From NCBI GenBank assembly GCA_963625535.1, contig CAVFUK010000145.1, forward strand, positions 1 through 11,690: a stretch of 11,690 nt of DNA, given 5' to 3'. The position numbers and the translations under genes were made by a program. The notes under the pieces were generated by a model. It saw nothing but the letters and a program-made list of their open reading frames with translations. It searched no databases and was not told the origin of the DNA. This document shows, in pieces, positions 1-7,458 of this stretch (its first letter is position 1; each line of letters begins with the position of its first letter). The DNA is from Phocaeicola_A sp963625535 (lineage in GTDB: Bacteria > Bacteroidota > Bacteroidia > Bacteroidales > Bacteroidaceae).

Positions 1-399
1 GGTCGTGCCGAAGCAGAGAAGATACAGTCATTGCGTTCATTTCTGCTACGCTCTGTACAAAACGCTTGTCTGAACGAAATACGCCGAGACGAAACACACC
101 GCCGATACGTTGAATTGAATGCCTTAAAGGAAGAAGCCAGCCTCCGGGAGACGGAGAATTACTTATTATATTCCGAACTGAGTGTTCGTTTGCAAGAGGC
201 TCTTACACATCTTTCTCCCGTGCAGCGGCAATGCTTCGAGATGAACCGCATGCAAGGAATGAAGCAAGCGGATGTAGCCAAGGAGTTGGATATTCCCCTA
301 CGAACAGTTGAGGCACGGATTGCCGAAGCTCTGAAGATTCTCAAGTTCGAATTGAAAGATTATTTTGCCGTGGTCCTATTCTATTTTACCATCAAATAG
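1..399 (+). CDS. ECF-type RNA polymerase sigma factor, 5'-truncated by window edge
   Basis: This is the C-terminal 132 codons of an extracytoplasmic-function sigma-70 factor. The reading frame is open from base 1 and ends at TAG 397-399, so the true start lies outside the window; the TTG at 31 is internal. The first 30 or so visible residues (SFLLRSVQNACLNEIRR) resemble the end of sigma region 2. Region 4 follows: LSPVQRQCFEMNRMQGMKQADVAKEL, then the helix-turn-helix recognition part DIPLRTVEARIAEALKILK, which would bind the -35 element. The next gene on the same strand is a FecR-type anti-sigma factor, so this is most likely the FecI-like partner that drives the downstream susC cassette. The gap to fecR is 329 bp, unusually long for such a pair. 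Family assignment is by recognised motifs; the target promoter is not visible. Confidence 0.9.
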   Translation, partial: GRAEAEKIQSLRSFLLRSVQNACLNEIRRDETHRRYVELNALKEEASLRETENYLLYSELSVRLQEALTHLSPVQRQCFEMNRMQGMKQADVAKELDIPLRTVEARIAEALKILKFELKDYFAVVLFYFTIK

Positions 400-427
400 C
401 AGACCGTATTACAAGAGACTCAACTAC

Positions 428-441
428 TATACAATTGTATA
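428..441. promoter_or_regulatory. Perfect 14-bp palindrome downstream of sigma gene
   Basis: TATACAATTGTATA reads the same on both strands. It lies 29 bp after the sigma factor stop codon and directly abuts the left inverted repeat of the element at 442-598. A dimeric regulator site is one explanation. An AT-rich insertion target preferred by the neighbouring element is another. No function is shown by the sequence itself. Confidence 0.45.
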
Positions 442-598
442 TATTCAAGTTCCGCAAGTCCCTAAAATGAGCCTTGGCTCAATGGGCAATGAACCTAGGC
501 TCAAGTGCCGATGAGCCTAGGCTCTTGTGGCAAAGAGTTAAAGCTCGTGAGCCGACCCGATTTTTAGTCCTTGTCTATATACTTGCGGAACTTGAATA
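442..598. repeat. 157-bp intergenic element with 18-bp terminal inverted repeats (MITE-like or invertible segment)
   Basis: TATTCAAGTTCCGCAAGT at 442-459 is exactly the reverse complement of 581-598, giving 18-bp perfect inverted repeats around 121 bp of non-coding DNA. The inside holds four 22-bp direct repeats (469-556) and no plausible ORF. Both outer flanks are TA-rich (437-443 and 599-607), so a short target duplication such as TA or ATA cannot be told from background. Compact size, terminal repeats, no coding capacity and an intergenic position fit a MITE or other repeated palindromic element. An equally serious alternative is a site-specifically invertible segment, since Bacteroides use inverted repeats of similar length around phase-variable promoters. 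A sequence resembling a -7 box (TATACTTG, 578-585) crosses the right repeat boundary, but I see no convincing -33 partner. Confidence 0.7.
469..556. repeat. Four tandem 22-bp repeats with palindromic 12-mer cores
   Basis: Units start at 469, 491, 513 and 535, an exact 22-bp period. The 12-mer cores are GAGCCTTGGCTC, GAACCTAGGCTC, GAGCCTAGGCTC and GAGTTAAAGCTC. The third is a perfect palindrome, the first and second are near-perfect, and the fourth is decayed. The 10-bp linkers are AATGGGCAAT, AAGTGCCGAT, TTGTGGCAAA and GTGAGCCGAC. Linkers 1 and 3 share GGCAA and linkers 2 and 4 share GCCGA, hinting at a 44-bp higher-order unit. A 22-bp period is about two helical turns, so all cores face the same side of the DNA, as expected for cooperative binding of a dimeric protein. 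The array lies wholly inside the inverted-repeat element at 442-598. Confidence 0.8.
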
Positions 599-728
599 AT
601 ATATAATAGGTAAGAACATTCTATCCAGAGGCCGTAGTCCAAAGGAAAGTTTCGCGTTGCCCATCATTTTTCTACATTTTCCTTGCGGTTATTCTTTTGT
701 GATGTGTCTTTTAATAAAAGGCAAACTT
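599..728 (+). promoter_or_regulatory. Leader region of fecR-like gene; weak promoter candidate
   Basis: This is the rest of the long gap before the anti-sigma gene. TTCTTTTG at 692-699 matches the Bacteroides -7 consensus TAnnTTTG at seven of eight positions and lies about 30 bp before the ATG at 729. A T-rich stretch near 667-672 could stand in for the -33 box, but it is not a clear TTTG. The long gap from the sigma gene makes a separate promoter for this gene reasonable. The call rests on a loose match and is tentative. I see no other structure in this stretch. Confidence 0.25.
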
Positions 729-1892
729 ATGGATAAGGATATTGACCAACTCATCCTTCGCTATTTGTCAGAGGAAATATCTTATGACGAAGCCCAACGA
801 CTGGACACCTGGCTGAGCGAAGACGAAGAACATATTCGCGACTTCTACCGCATCAAGAACCTCTATGATGCCGCTCATCCAGCGTTCGACCCAAATGCCA
901 TCGACGGACAGGAAGCCTTCAAGGCAACTTTACAACGCATCAATGGAAAGAAGTCTACCTCACGTTGGTGGTATGTTGCAGCGGCAGCTGTTGCCGCCAT
1001 AGTGGTGATGACGACCAGCGTATTGTTCTTCACACAGGCCGAGCAGACAACCATACCCATGGTTGCAGCCAATCCTGCTCCGTTCCAACAAATAGGCTCA
1101 GCCACTTTGGTCTTGCCCTCTGGCGAAGAGATAGCATTGGGCGAATCGGACTCCTTAGACATCAGGGAGGACAACAGCACAGTAGCGAAGGTGCAAGATT
1201 GCACCATTACCTACGCCGGACAAGAAGCCAACCCACAGGTCAATGCTTACCACACCCTGCGCATTCCGCGCGGTGGCGAATTTATGCTGACACTAAGCGA
1301 TGGTACAAAAGTCTGGCTCAATGCGGAGACAGAGGTCCGCTATCCGGCCCACTTCACCGGCACGGAACGTAAGATCTATATCAGTGGTGAAGCCTATCTG
1401 CAAGTCACTCATAATGAAGAGATGCCTTTTAAAGTGGTAATGCCCGAGAGTGAGGTCACCGTACTGGGAACCACTTTCAATGTAAACACTTACCCTGAGC
1501 AACGCGAGGAACAGGTAACCTTGGTAGAAGGCAAAGTACGTGTCTGCGCAGAGGCGGAAGGACAATGCTTGGTACTGAATCCAGGCGAACAGGCATCTGT
1601 CAACAAAGCAAGCGGCACCTTACGTAAACGAATCGTTGACCCCGATATCTACTGTGCTTGGCACAGAGGTGTATTGGCATTCGAGAACAGTTCATTGGAA
1701 AACATCCTTACCACCTTATCGCGCGTGTATGACATACAGGTCCGTTGGAAGGACGAGTCACTGAAGCGACTATCCTTCTCGGGAGAAATTCATAAGTATG
1801 AACACACAGACAAGTTCCTACGGATGATTAGCCTCACCAACGACGTGCGGTTCGAGATAAACGGAAAAGAAATTATAGTCATGAATCCTTAA
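729..1892 (+). CDS. FecR-family anti-sigma factor (membrane sensor)
   Basis: This 387-residue inner-membrane regulator would hold the ECF sigma factor inactive and relay a signal from the STN domain of the outer-membrane transporter. The start is placed at ATG 729 because MDKDIDQLILRYLSEEIS is the usual N-terminus of the family; the frame stays open upstream to a TTG at 657, but those residues look non-native. Residues 1-75 form the cytoplasmic sigma-binding part. Residues 80-101 (WWYVAAAAVAAIVVMTTSVLFF) are one transmembrane helix. Residues 177-272 are the periplasmic FecR domain, with RIPRGGEFMLTLSDGTKVWLNAE and VLGTTFNVNTY. Residues 315-385 match the C-terminal DUF4974 domain (SSLENILTTLSRVYDIQVRW). 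Length and order are normal for Bacteroidetes, with no sign of damage. Confidence 0.93.
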   Translation: MDKDIDQLILRYLSEEISYDEAQRLDTWLSEDEEHIRDFYRIKNLYDAAHPAFDPNAIDGQEAFKATLQRINGKKSTSRWWYVAAAAVAAIVVMTTSVLFFTQAEQTTIPMVAANPAPFQQIGSATLVLPSGEEIALGESDSLDIREDNSTVAKVQDCTITYAGQEANPQVNAYHTLRIPRGGEFMLTLSDGTKVWLNAETEVRYPAHFTGTERKIYISGEAYLQVTHNEEMPFKVVMPESEVTVLGTTFNVNTYPEQREEQVTLVEGKVRVCAEAEGQCLVLNPGEQASVNKASGTLRKRIVDPDIYCAWHRGVLAFENSSLENILTTLSRVYDIQVRWKDESLKRLSFSGEIHKYEHTDKFLRMISLTNDVRFEINGKEIIVMNP

Positions 1893-1897
1893 TGAAA

Positions 1898-1929
1898 GGG
1901 ACGATTGGTGATGCCGCACCTCACGTCCC
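1898..1929 (+). terminator. Stem-loop between the fecR-like and susC genes
   Basis: GGGACG at 1898-1903 pairs with CGTCCC at 1924-1929. An inner GGTG/CACC stem (1907-1910 with 1917-1920) is separated from it by a 3x3 internal loop. The hairpin begins six bases after the anti-sigma stop codon. It lacks a proper downstream T run, so it may be a weak terminator, an attenuator or an mRNA-stabilising structure. It would separate constitutive sigma/anti-sigma transcription from induced expression of the susC cassette. Confidence 0.35.
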
Positions 1930-1976
1930 CTAATTAAATACCAATCAATTATAGTATTAATTTCAAACGCAAAAGT

Positions 1977-4900
1977 ATGAAAAAAGAGAAAGAGTTATTC
2001 CCTCCATTAACCGAAAGATTGTTAATGAGGAGAGTATGCGTCTTCGCATGTTTTCTTTGCGTAATGATCCTACAGACAATGGGGCAAGGCGCAAAGAGAG
2101 TCACGCTGCACCTGAAGAACTCCACCATGACGGAGTTCGTAAAGCAAGTGAAGCAGCAAACGGGTTACACGTTCTTCTACAACACAGACGTTCCAGCTAT
2201 TGTGGAACCCATCAATGTGAACAAGAAGAACGCCCCCCTGGAAGAGGTATTGCGTGAGGTGTTGTCACCGAAAGGCTACACCTTCACCATCGAAGACCGG
2301 ACGATTATTATTAAGAAGGCTTCGTCCGCTCCGGCACAGAAATCCGAAGTGACAGGTACGGTAGTCGATGAGAGAGGTCTGGCACTGCCTGGCGTCAATG
2401 TCGTGGTGAAAGGTACGGACCAAGGAACGACAACCGACATGGAGGGTAGGTTCACATTAGCCCTGACCGAGCCAAACCCTACGTTGGTGTTCACCTTCGT
2501 GGGAATGGAGTCCCAAGAAATCAAGCACAAGGGACAACGAGAGCTGAAAGTGAGAATGAAGGAGGCACAAGCCGAGATTGAAGAGGTAATTGTAACGGGT
2601 ATGTTCACCCGTAAAGCGAACAGCTATACAGGAGCCGTCTCCACCATAAAAGGCGACGAACTGAAAGCCGTCGGCAATGGCAATGTCTTGCAGAGTCTGA
2701 AGAACATTGACCCGTCATTCTTTATGGTGGAGGATTTGTCTGCAGGTTCTGACCCGAATGCATTGCCGACTTTTCAGATGCGTGGACAGACCGGATTCAC
2801 AGAGGTAGTAAGTGAGTATCAAGAGAACCCCAACCAACCCCTCTTCATTTTGAATGGCTTTGAGACCACAATGACAAAGATTCTCGATCTGGATATGAAC
2901 CTTGTGGAGAGCGTCACATTACTGAAAGATGCTACAGCAAAGGCCATATATGGTTCCAAAGCCGCCAATGGAGTTGTAGTTGTGGAGACAAAGCGTCCCG
3001 GCAAAGGACGGATGAAAATCTCCTACACAGGAAGCGTCGACATCGAAGCTCCCGACTTGTCGAGCTACGACCTTTGCAATGCCGAGGAGAAACTGCAAGC
3101 AGAACGTAATGCCGGATTCTATTCCAGTGAATCGGTAAAAGCCCAATTGGAGAAAGACCAACAATACAGCGAGATGCTAAGAGACGTACTTGGAGGCGTC
3201 AACACCTATTGGTTGGACAAGCCTCTACGTGTAGGTGTTGGTCAGAAGCACTCGCTCTACCTTGAAGGAGGTGATGACTATATGCTGTACGGAGTCAATC
3301 TGGGATACAACGACGTAGCTGGCGTAATGAAAGGTTCAGACAGAAAGACTTTGAACGGAGGTATCACACTTTCGTATCGCTACAAAAAGCTCTCCTTCCG
3401 CAACCAACTGACTATAGACAACAATGATTCGAGCAACTCACCCTATGGTGACTTTAGTCAATATGCCAAAATAAATCCTTATAACCGTATCTATGATGAC
3501 GACGGGAAGATGATAAGCTATTGGAGCAACAACATCTTAGAGTACAATTATCTGAAGAACGGAGCTATCAGCACCCGCTACAACGACAAGTACACAATGC
3601 TGACGGAGAATTTCTATATCGAGTATCAGGCGACAAAGGACTTGCGGTTTACGGCTCGGTTTGGTCTTATCAAGAAAACCAGCGAGACCGACAATTACAA
3701 GCCTGCTGGCCATACAGACTTTATCAATTACTCAGGTGACAAAGCTGCATTGAAAGGTTCTTACTATGTGAAGAACAGAAAAGACAACACAATCAGTGCC
3801 GATCTTGGTGTGGCTTATTCATTCCAACTGAACAAACACCTCTTCTTCTTGAATGGCCAATACTCAGTAAGTCAACAGAAATATGACTATTATGCAATAA
3901 CCGGTGAAGGTTTCCCCAATGAGAACATGGATCACATCTCCATGGCTGTCCAATACAACGGAAGCAAACCTACTGGAGCTGAAGGCATCACGCGCGACAT
4001 GGGACTTGTGGGTTCGCTCAACTACTCGTATAACGATCGCTACCTGGCCGATGTGAACTACCGTCTGACCGGTTCTTCCGATTTCGGGTCAGACAACCGT
4101 TGGGGAGGATTCTATTCATTCGGTATCGGTTGGAATACACATCATGAAGCTTTTCTGAAAGATCTCTCTTGGCTCACAAGACTGAAGTTGAGAGCCTCAA
4201 CCGGTTACACAGGTTCACAAGGATTTAGCTCTTACGAGTCTGTCCCTACGCTGAACTACTATCAGACGGCCTATCGCGGTCAATTGGGTTCTTATCTGAT
4301 GGGATTGGCAAACTCCGAATTGGCCTGGCAAAAGAAATATGATACAAACGTTGGCGTGGACCTTTCTCTTTTCGGCGGAAGCCTTAACGGACGTTTCGAT
4401 TACTATATTGCCACGACCAAAGGTACTATCACTTCCGTATCTACACCGCCCTCTACCGGTTTCTCCAGCTACACGGCGAACTTGGGGGAGGTAGAGAACA
4501 AAGGTTGGGAAGCCAGCCTGAACTGGCGGGTTTGGAGAGAGGCAAAGAGTGCAAGCTACCTCACGCTCTATGCTTCGGCTGCATCCAACAAGAATGTGTT
4601 GAAGAAAATATCCAACTCATTGAAGTCTATGAACGACAAGTCGGATGAGCAATATGACTCGGACAAGACCAATACCGCCGTTCCCGTCCGTTACGAGGAG
4701 GGCAGTTCCATGACAACTATCTGGGTAGTCAAATCGTTGGGTATCGACCCCGAGACCGGAAAAGAGGTCTTTGTGAAAAAGGATGGTACACTGACATACG
4801 ACTGGAGCAGTAGCGACTATATCAATGGAGGCGACTCTCGTCCGAAAGTGTCGGGCAACTTTGGCATCAATGGCGAATATCATGGCTTCGGACTCAATCT

Positions 4901-5294
4901 GGGCTTCACTTGGCGATTGGGTGGTCAGATTTACAACGAGACGCTGTTGAGCAAGGTAGAGAATGCCGACCTGCTGTACAACGTAGACCGAAGAGTGTTC
5001 ACGGGCCGTTGGAGTGAACCGGGACAGATAGCCCGCTTCAAGAGCATCGCTGACGATTCCTATACACAGCCGACCTCACGTTTCGTGGAGGACTACAACA
5101 CGTTGACATTCTCGTCCTTGAGCCTTTCATACGATTTTCGTGAATGCAAGTTCATGCGTAACAGTTTCTTGGAGCGTCTGAAGGCCACCTTCTACATGAA
5201 CGACCTGTTCACGTTATCCTCCGTGAAGACTGAAAGGGGTACATCGTATCCGTTCGCAAGAACGTTCTCATTTTCACTGCAGTTGAACTTTTAA
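1977..5294 (+). CDS. SusC/RagA-type TonB-dependent outer-membrane transporter with STN signalling domain
   Basis: This 1105-residue outer-membrane protein would import a bound substrate using TonB energy and report occupancy to the FecR protein. A hydrophobic signal peptide spans about residues 18-38 (RRVCVFACFLCVMILQTMGQGA). Residues 42-114 form the STN domain that marks FecA-like transducers. Residues 124-197 are the carboxypeptidase-regulatory-like domain (GTVVDERGLALPGVNVVVKG). The SusC signature EEVIVTG follows at 202-208, then the plug at 210-340, including QMRG (267-270) and AIYGSKAANGVVVVETK. The rest is a 22-strand type barrel ending in FSFSLQLNF with the terminal aromatic residue typical of outer-membrane barrels. 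The GSDPNALP plug motif resembles a SusC subgroup that, as I recall it, is common in Butyricimonas and Odoribacter. ATG 2025 (Met17) is an alternative start directly before the signal peptide. Confidence 0.95.
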   Translation: MKKEKELFPPLTERLLMRRVCVFACFLCVMILQTMGQGAKRVTLHLKNSTMTEFVKQVKQQTGYTFFYNTDVPAIVEPINVNKKNAPLEEVLREVLSPKGYTFTIEDRTIIIKKASSAPAQKSEVTGTVVDERGLALPGVNVVVKGTDQGTTTDMEGRFTLALTEPNPTLVFTFVGMESQEIKHKGQRELKVRMKEAQAEIEEVIVTGMFTRKANSYTGAVSTIKGDELKAVGNGNVLQSLKNIDPSFFMVEDLSAGSDPNALPTFQMRGQTGFTEVVSEYQENPNQPLFILNGFETTMTKILDLDMNLVESVTLLKDATAKAIYGSKAANGVVVVETKRPGKGRMKISYTGSVDIEAPDLSSYDLCNAEEKLQAERNAGFYSSESVKAQLEKDQQYSEMLRDVLGGVNTYWLDKPLRVGVGQKHSLYLEGGDDYMLYGVNLGYNDVAGVMKGSDRKTLNGGITLSYRYKKLSFRNQLTIDNNDSSNSPYGDFSQYAKINPYNRIYDDDGKMISYWSNNILEYNYLKNGAISTRYNDKYTMLTENFYIEYQATKDLRFTARFGLIKKTSETDNYKPAGHTDFINYSGDKAALKGSYYVKNRKDNTISADLGVAYSFQLNKHLFFLNGQYSVSQQKYDYYAITGEGFPNENMDHISMAVQYNGSKPTGAEGITRDMGLVGSLNYSYNDRYLADVNYRLTGSSDFGSDNRWGGFYSFGIGWNTHHEAFLKDLSWLTRLKLRASTGYTGSQGFSSYESVPTLNYYQTAYRGQLGSYLMGLANSELAWQKKYDTNVGVDLSLFGGSLNGRFDYYIATTKGTITSVSTPPSTGFSSYTANLGEVENKGWEASLNWRVWREAKSASYLTLYASAASNKNVLKKISNSLKSMNDKSDEQYDSDKTNTAVPVRYEEGSSMTTIWVVKSLGIDPETGKEVFVKKDGTLTYDWSSSDYINGGDSRPKVSGNFGINGEYHGFGLNLGFTWRLGGQIYNETLLSKVENADLLYNVDRRVFTGRWSEPGQIARFKSIADDSYTQPTSRFVEDYNTLTFSSLSLSYDFRECKFMRNSFLERLKATFYMNDLFTLSSVKTERGTSYPFARTFSFSLQLNF

Positions 5295-5305
5295 ATTGAA
5301 GCACG

Positions 5306-6709
5306 ATGAAAAGAAGTATTATCAAATATATGGCCTTAGGGGTGTGTATGCTGACCCTTCAAGCATGCAACGACTACTTTGACGTTAAGCCAAAATCACA
5401 AGTCTTGGCCGATTACATGTTTGAATCGGAAGAAGGCTTTGACGACCAGTTGATTGGTGTATACAAGCAACTGACCTCAACTTCGCTTTACGGCAAGGAG
5501 ATGACATTCGGATTTATGGAAGTCTTGTCACAAAACTACGATTTGCCTTCTGGCAGTCCGTACGAAGAAGCGGCTAAGTACAACTACGAAAATACGTCCA
5601 TGGAATCCATAGTCGACAACATCTGGTCGGGTATGTATACAGCCATAGCCAACATCAATCTCATGTTGGAATACATAGACAAAGACTTGTCAATATTTAC
5701 CGAAAACAATCATGACAAGTATAAAGGTGAGGCGCTCGCATTACGAGCTTTCATGCACCTGGAGTTGCTCCGGATATTTGCTCCCGCCTACTCTTCAAAC
5801 CCTAACGCGCCGGCTATTCCTTACGTAACCGCCTATACACCGAAAGTTACCACCCAATCCACCGTCGCAGAGGCATTGGACTATATCATAAAGGATTTGG
5901 AAGAAGCTGCGTCATTGATTACATCGGTCACAGTCAATTACGAGGGTTATCGCATAAACGCTTATACGATTAACACGTTGCTTGCGCGCGCCTATTGGTG
6001 GAAAGGGGATGCAAAGAATGCCTTGAAGTATGCACGCTTCATCATTAACGATCCTTCCATCGAGAGTCTGAGATATTGGGTATACAGCAGTTCTCTGAAC
6101 AACTCAGAGAGAGCATATTGGGACCGTATGTTCTCGTCTGAATTGCTTTTCAGACTCAACGTAATCGATTTGGACGATATCACTGACACCTATTTTAAGA
6201 GCACTGGAGGGGGTACCAACAAATTGTCGCCATCCCCAACGAAATGGGAAGACATCTTCGAGTACGCTAAAGGTTACGGAACAGATTTCCGCTATACCAA
6301 GCAATGGGAATACGACGGAAGCGACCCCTACTTCGCCAAATATTGGCAGTATGAAAACGGAATGTACAACAACATGGTCCCCGTGGTCAGAAAGTCAGAG
6401 TCCTATTACATCGCCGCAGAAGCTTTGGCAAGTATGGACTCCATACCGCAAGCCGTAGCCTACCTCAATAAAGTGCGCTCTAACCGTAACCTCAGCGAAT
6501 TCCCGATAGAGGAAACAATCTCTGCGAATGAACTTCAGAATGAGATTTACAAAGAGTACCGTAAAGAGTTTGTCGGCGAGGGACAGTTGTTCTTCTACTA
6601 TAAACGCATGAAGTACACAAACATCCCCGGGTCGTCGGTTCCGGCTTCCGACGCTGTCTATGTGTTACCGATGCCCGACAACGAGATAGAATTTGGCGAA
6701 AGAAAATAA
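5306..6709 (+). CDS. SusD/RagB-family substrate-binding lipoprotein
   Basis: This 467-residue surface lipoprotein would cap the SusC barrel and capture substrate as the lid of the import complex. The signal peptide ends in the lipobox LQAC with Cys21 as the lipidated residue, followed by NDYFDVKP, where the Asp residues may help surface export. The SusD hallmark helix GEALALRAFMHLELLRIF lies at 141-158, part of the TPR-like helical core. The C-terminus (YVLPMPDNEIEFGERK) has the usual family ending. The protein is somewhat shorter than many SusD proteins of 500-550 residues but shows no truncation. It starts only 11 bp after the susC stop codon, so the two are almost certainly co-transcribed. 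The binding-site residues cannot be read by eye, so the ligand stays open. Confidence 0.94.
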   Translation: MKRSIIKYMALGVCMLTLQACNDYFDVKPKSQVLADYMFESEEGFDDQLIGVYKQLTSTSLYGKEMTFGFMEVLSQNYDLPSGSPYEEAAKYNYENTSMESIVDNIWSGMYTAIANINLMLEYIDKDLSIFTENNHDKYKGEALALRAFMHLELLRIFAPAYSSNPNAPAIPYVTAYTPKVTTQSTVAEALDYIIKDLEEAASLITSVTVNYEGYRINAYTINTLLARAYWWKGDAKNALKYARFIINDPSIESLRYWVYSSSLNNSERAYWDRMFSSELLFRLNVIDLDDITDTYFKSTGGGTNKLSPSPTKWEDIFEYAKGYGTDFRYTKQWEYDGSDPYFAKYWQYENGMYNNMVPVVRKSESYYIAAEALASMDSIPQAVAYLNKVRSNRNLSEFPIEETISANELQNEIYKEYRKEFVGEGQLFFYYKRMKYTNIPGSSVPASDAVYVLPMPDNEIEFGERK

Positions 6710-6726
6710 TTAAACAGATTATCAGT

Positions 6727-7446
6727 ATGAAAAAGAATATATTCCTACTCAGCTGCCTACTCCTGTTGTGGGTAGGCTGCTCAAACGAAGACAATGTGTG
6801 GGGAGACACGAGTTATGCGCGTATTGTCGGACCCTACATCTGGACCTTGGGAACAGATTCCATGACCTATACCTTCTCCACCTCACACTCCGATGTGAAA
6901 CAGTTCACGGTAGAGGCTGAGATTTATGTGCAGGGGAAAGTGGCGGATGCGCCCCGTAACATCTGTCTGAAGGTGGACGAGTCCAGAACCACTGCCCAAA
7001 CAGGCACCTATACATTTCCGTCAGAGGTGACGTTGGAGAAAGGCGAACATAGTGTGGCTTGCCCCATCATCATCAACCGGACATCGGAAATTAAAAACAG
7101 CAATTACCGTCTGTGTATCGAGATTGAGCCGACTGGAGACTTGAAAGCCGGAGTAGCAAAAGAATCGTCGTTGACAATCGTGTGGAACGACATGATTACC
7201 AAGCCCTCGAATTGGGAAGACGATTTGATTGAATTCTTCGGAACTTACAGTGAAGTAAAATACCGTTTTATCATCTCTACATTGGGAGTGGCGACATTCC
7301 CCTACGGCGAAAGCGACTTCACATGGGGAAAGATGTGGAACTACCACTTGCAGATGATTGCAGCACTGGAGGAATACAACGACAATGCTGCTAACCCCGA
7401 CCGCCCGATGAAGGATGAAAACGGAGGAATTGTATCATTTAACTAA
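6727..7446 (+). CDS. DUF4843-type lipoprotein
   Basis: This 239-residue predicted lipoprotein has no known biochemical role. The signal peptide is MKKNIFLLSCLLLLWVGC with lipidation expected at Cys18, followed by SNEDN. The body is probably mainly beta strand (for example SMTYTFSTSHSDVKQFTVEAEIYVQG and the VTLEKGEHSVACPIIINR stretch). The C-terminal part, with EDDLIEFFGTYSEVKYRFI and the ending PDRPMKDENGGIVSFN, resembles the DUF4843 family encoded after susD in many Bacteroidales loci. It follows susD by 17 bp and precedes the next lipoprotein gene by 12 bp, so it sits in the same operon. An accessory surface protein of the SusC/SusD complex is the likeliest role, by position only. It ends in tandem stop codons TAATAA. 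Confidence 0.82.
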   Translation: MKKNIFLLSCLLLLWVGCSNEDNVWGDTSYARIVGPYIWTLGTDSMTYTFSTSHSDVKQFTVEAEIYVQGKVADAPRNICLKVDESRTTAQTGTYTFPSEVTLEKGEHSVACPIIINRTSEIKNSNYRLCIEIEPTGDLKAGVAKESSLTIVWNDMITKPSNWEDDLIEFFGTYSEVKYRFIISTLGVATFPYGESDFTWGKMWNYHLQMIAALEEYNDNAANPDRPMKDENGGIVSFN

Positions 7447-7458
7447 TAAGGAACAGTT

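Noticed and set aside
469..556. Regular direct repeats resembling a mini CRISPR array
   Set aside because: The period is only 22 bp with 12-bp cores and 10-bp linkers that are themselves partly conserved. CRISPR repeats and spacers are far longer, and no cas gene is present.
657..728. N-terminal extension of the anti-sigma gene from TTG 657
   Set aside because: The extra residues are hydrophobic and atypical. MDKDIDQLILRYL at ATG 729 matches the usual family N-terminus.
965..1372. 135-codon plus-strand open frame within the anti-sigma gene
   Set aside because: It is an out-of-frame overlap with the fecR-like gene, has a His/Arg/Ser-rich shadow composition and no family resemblance.
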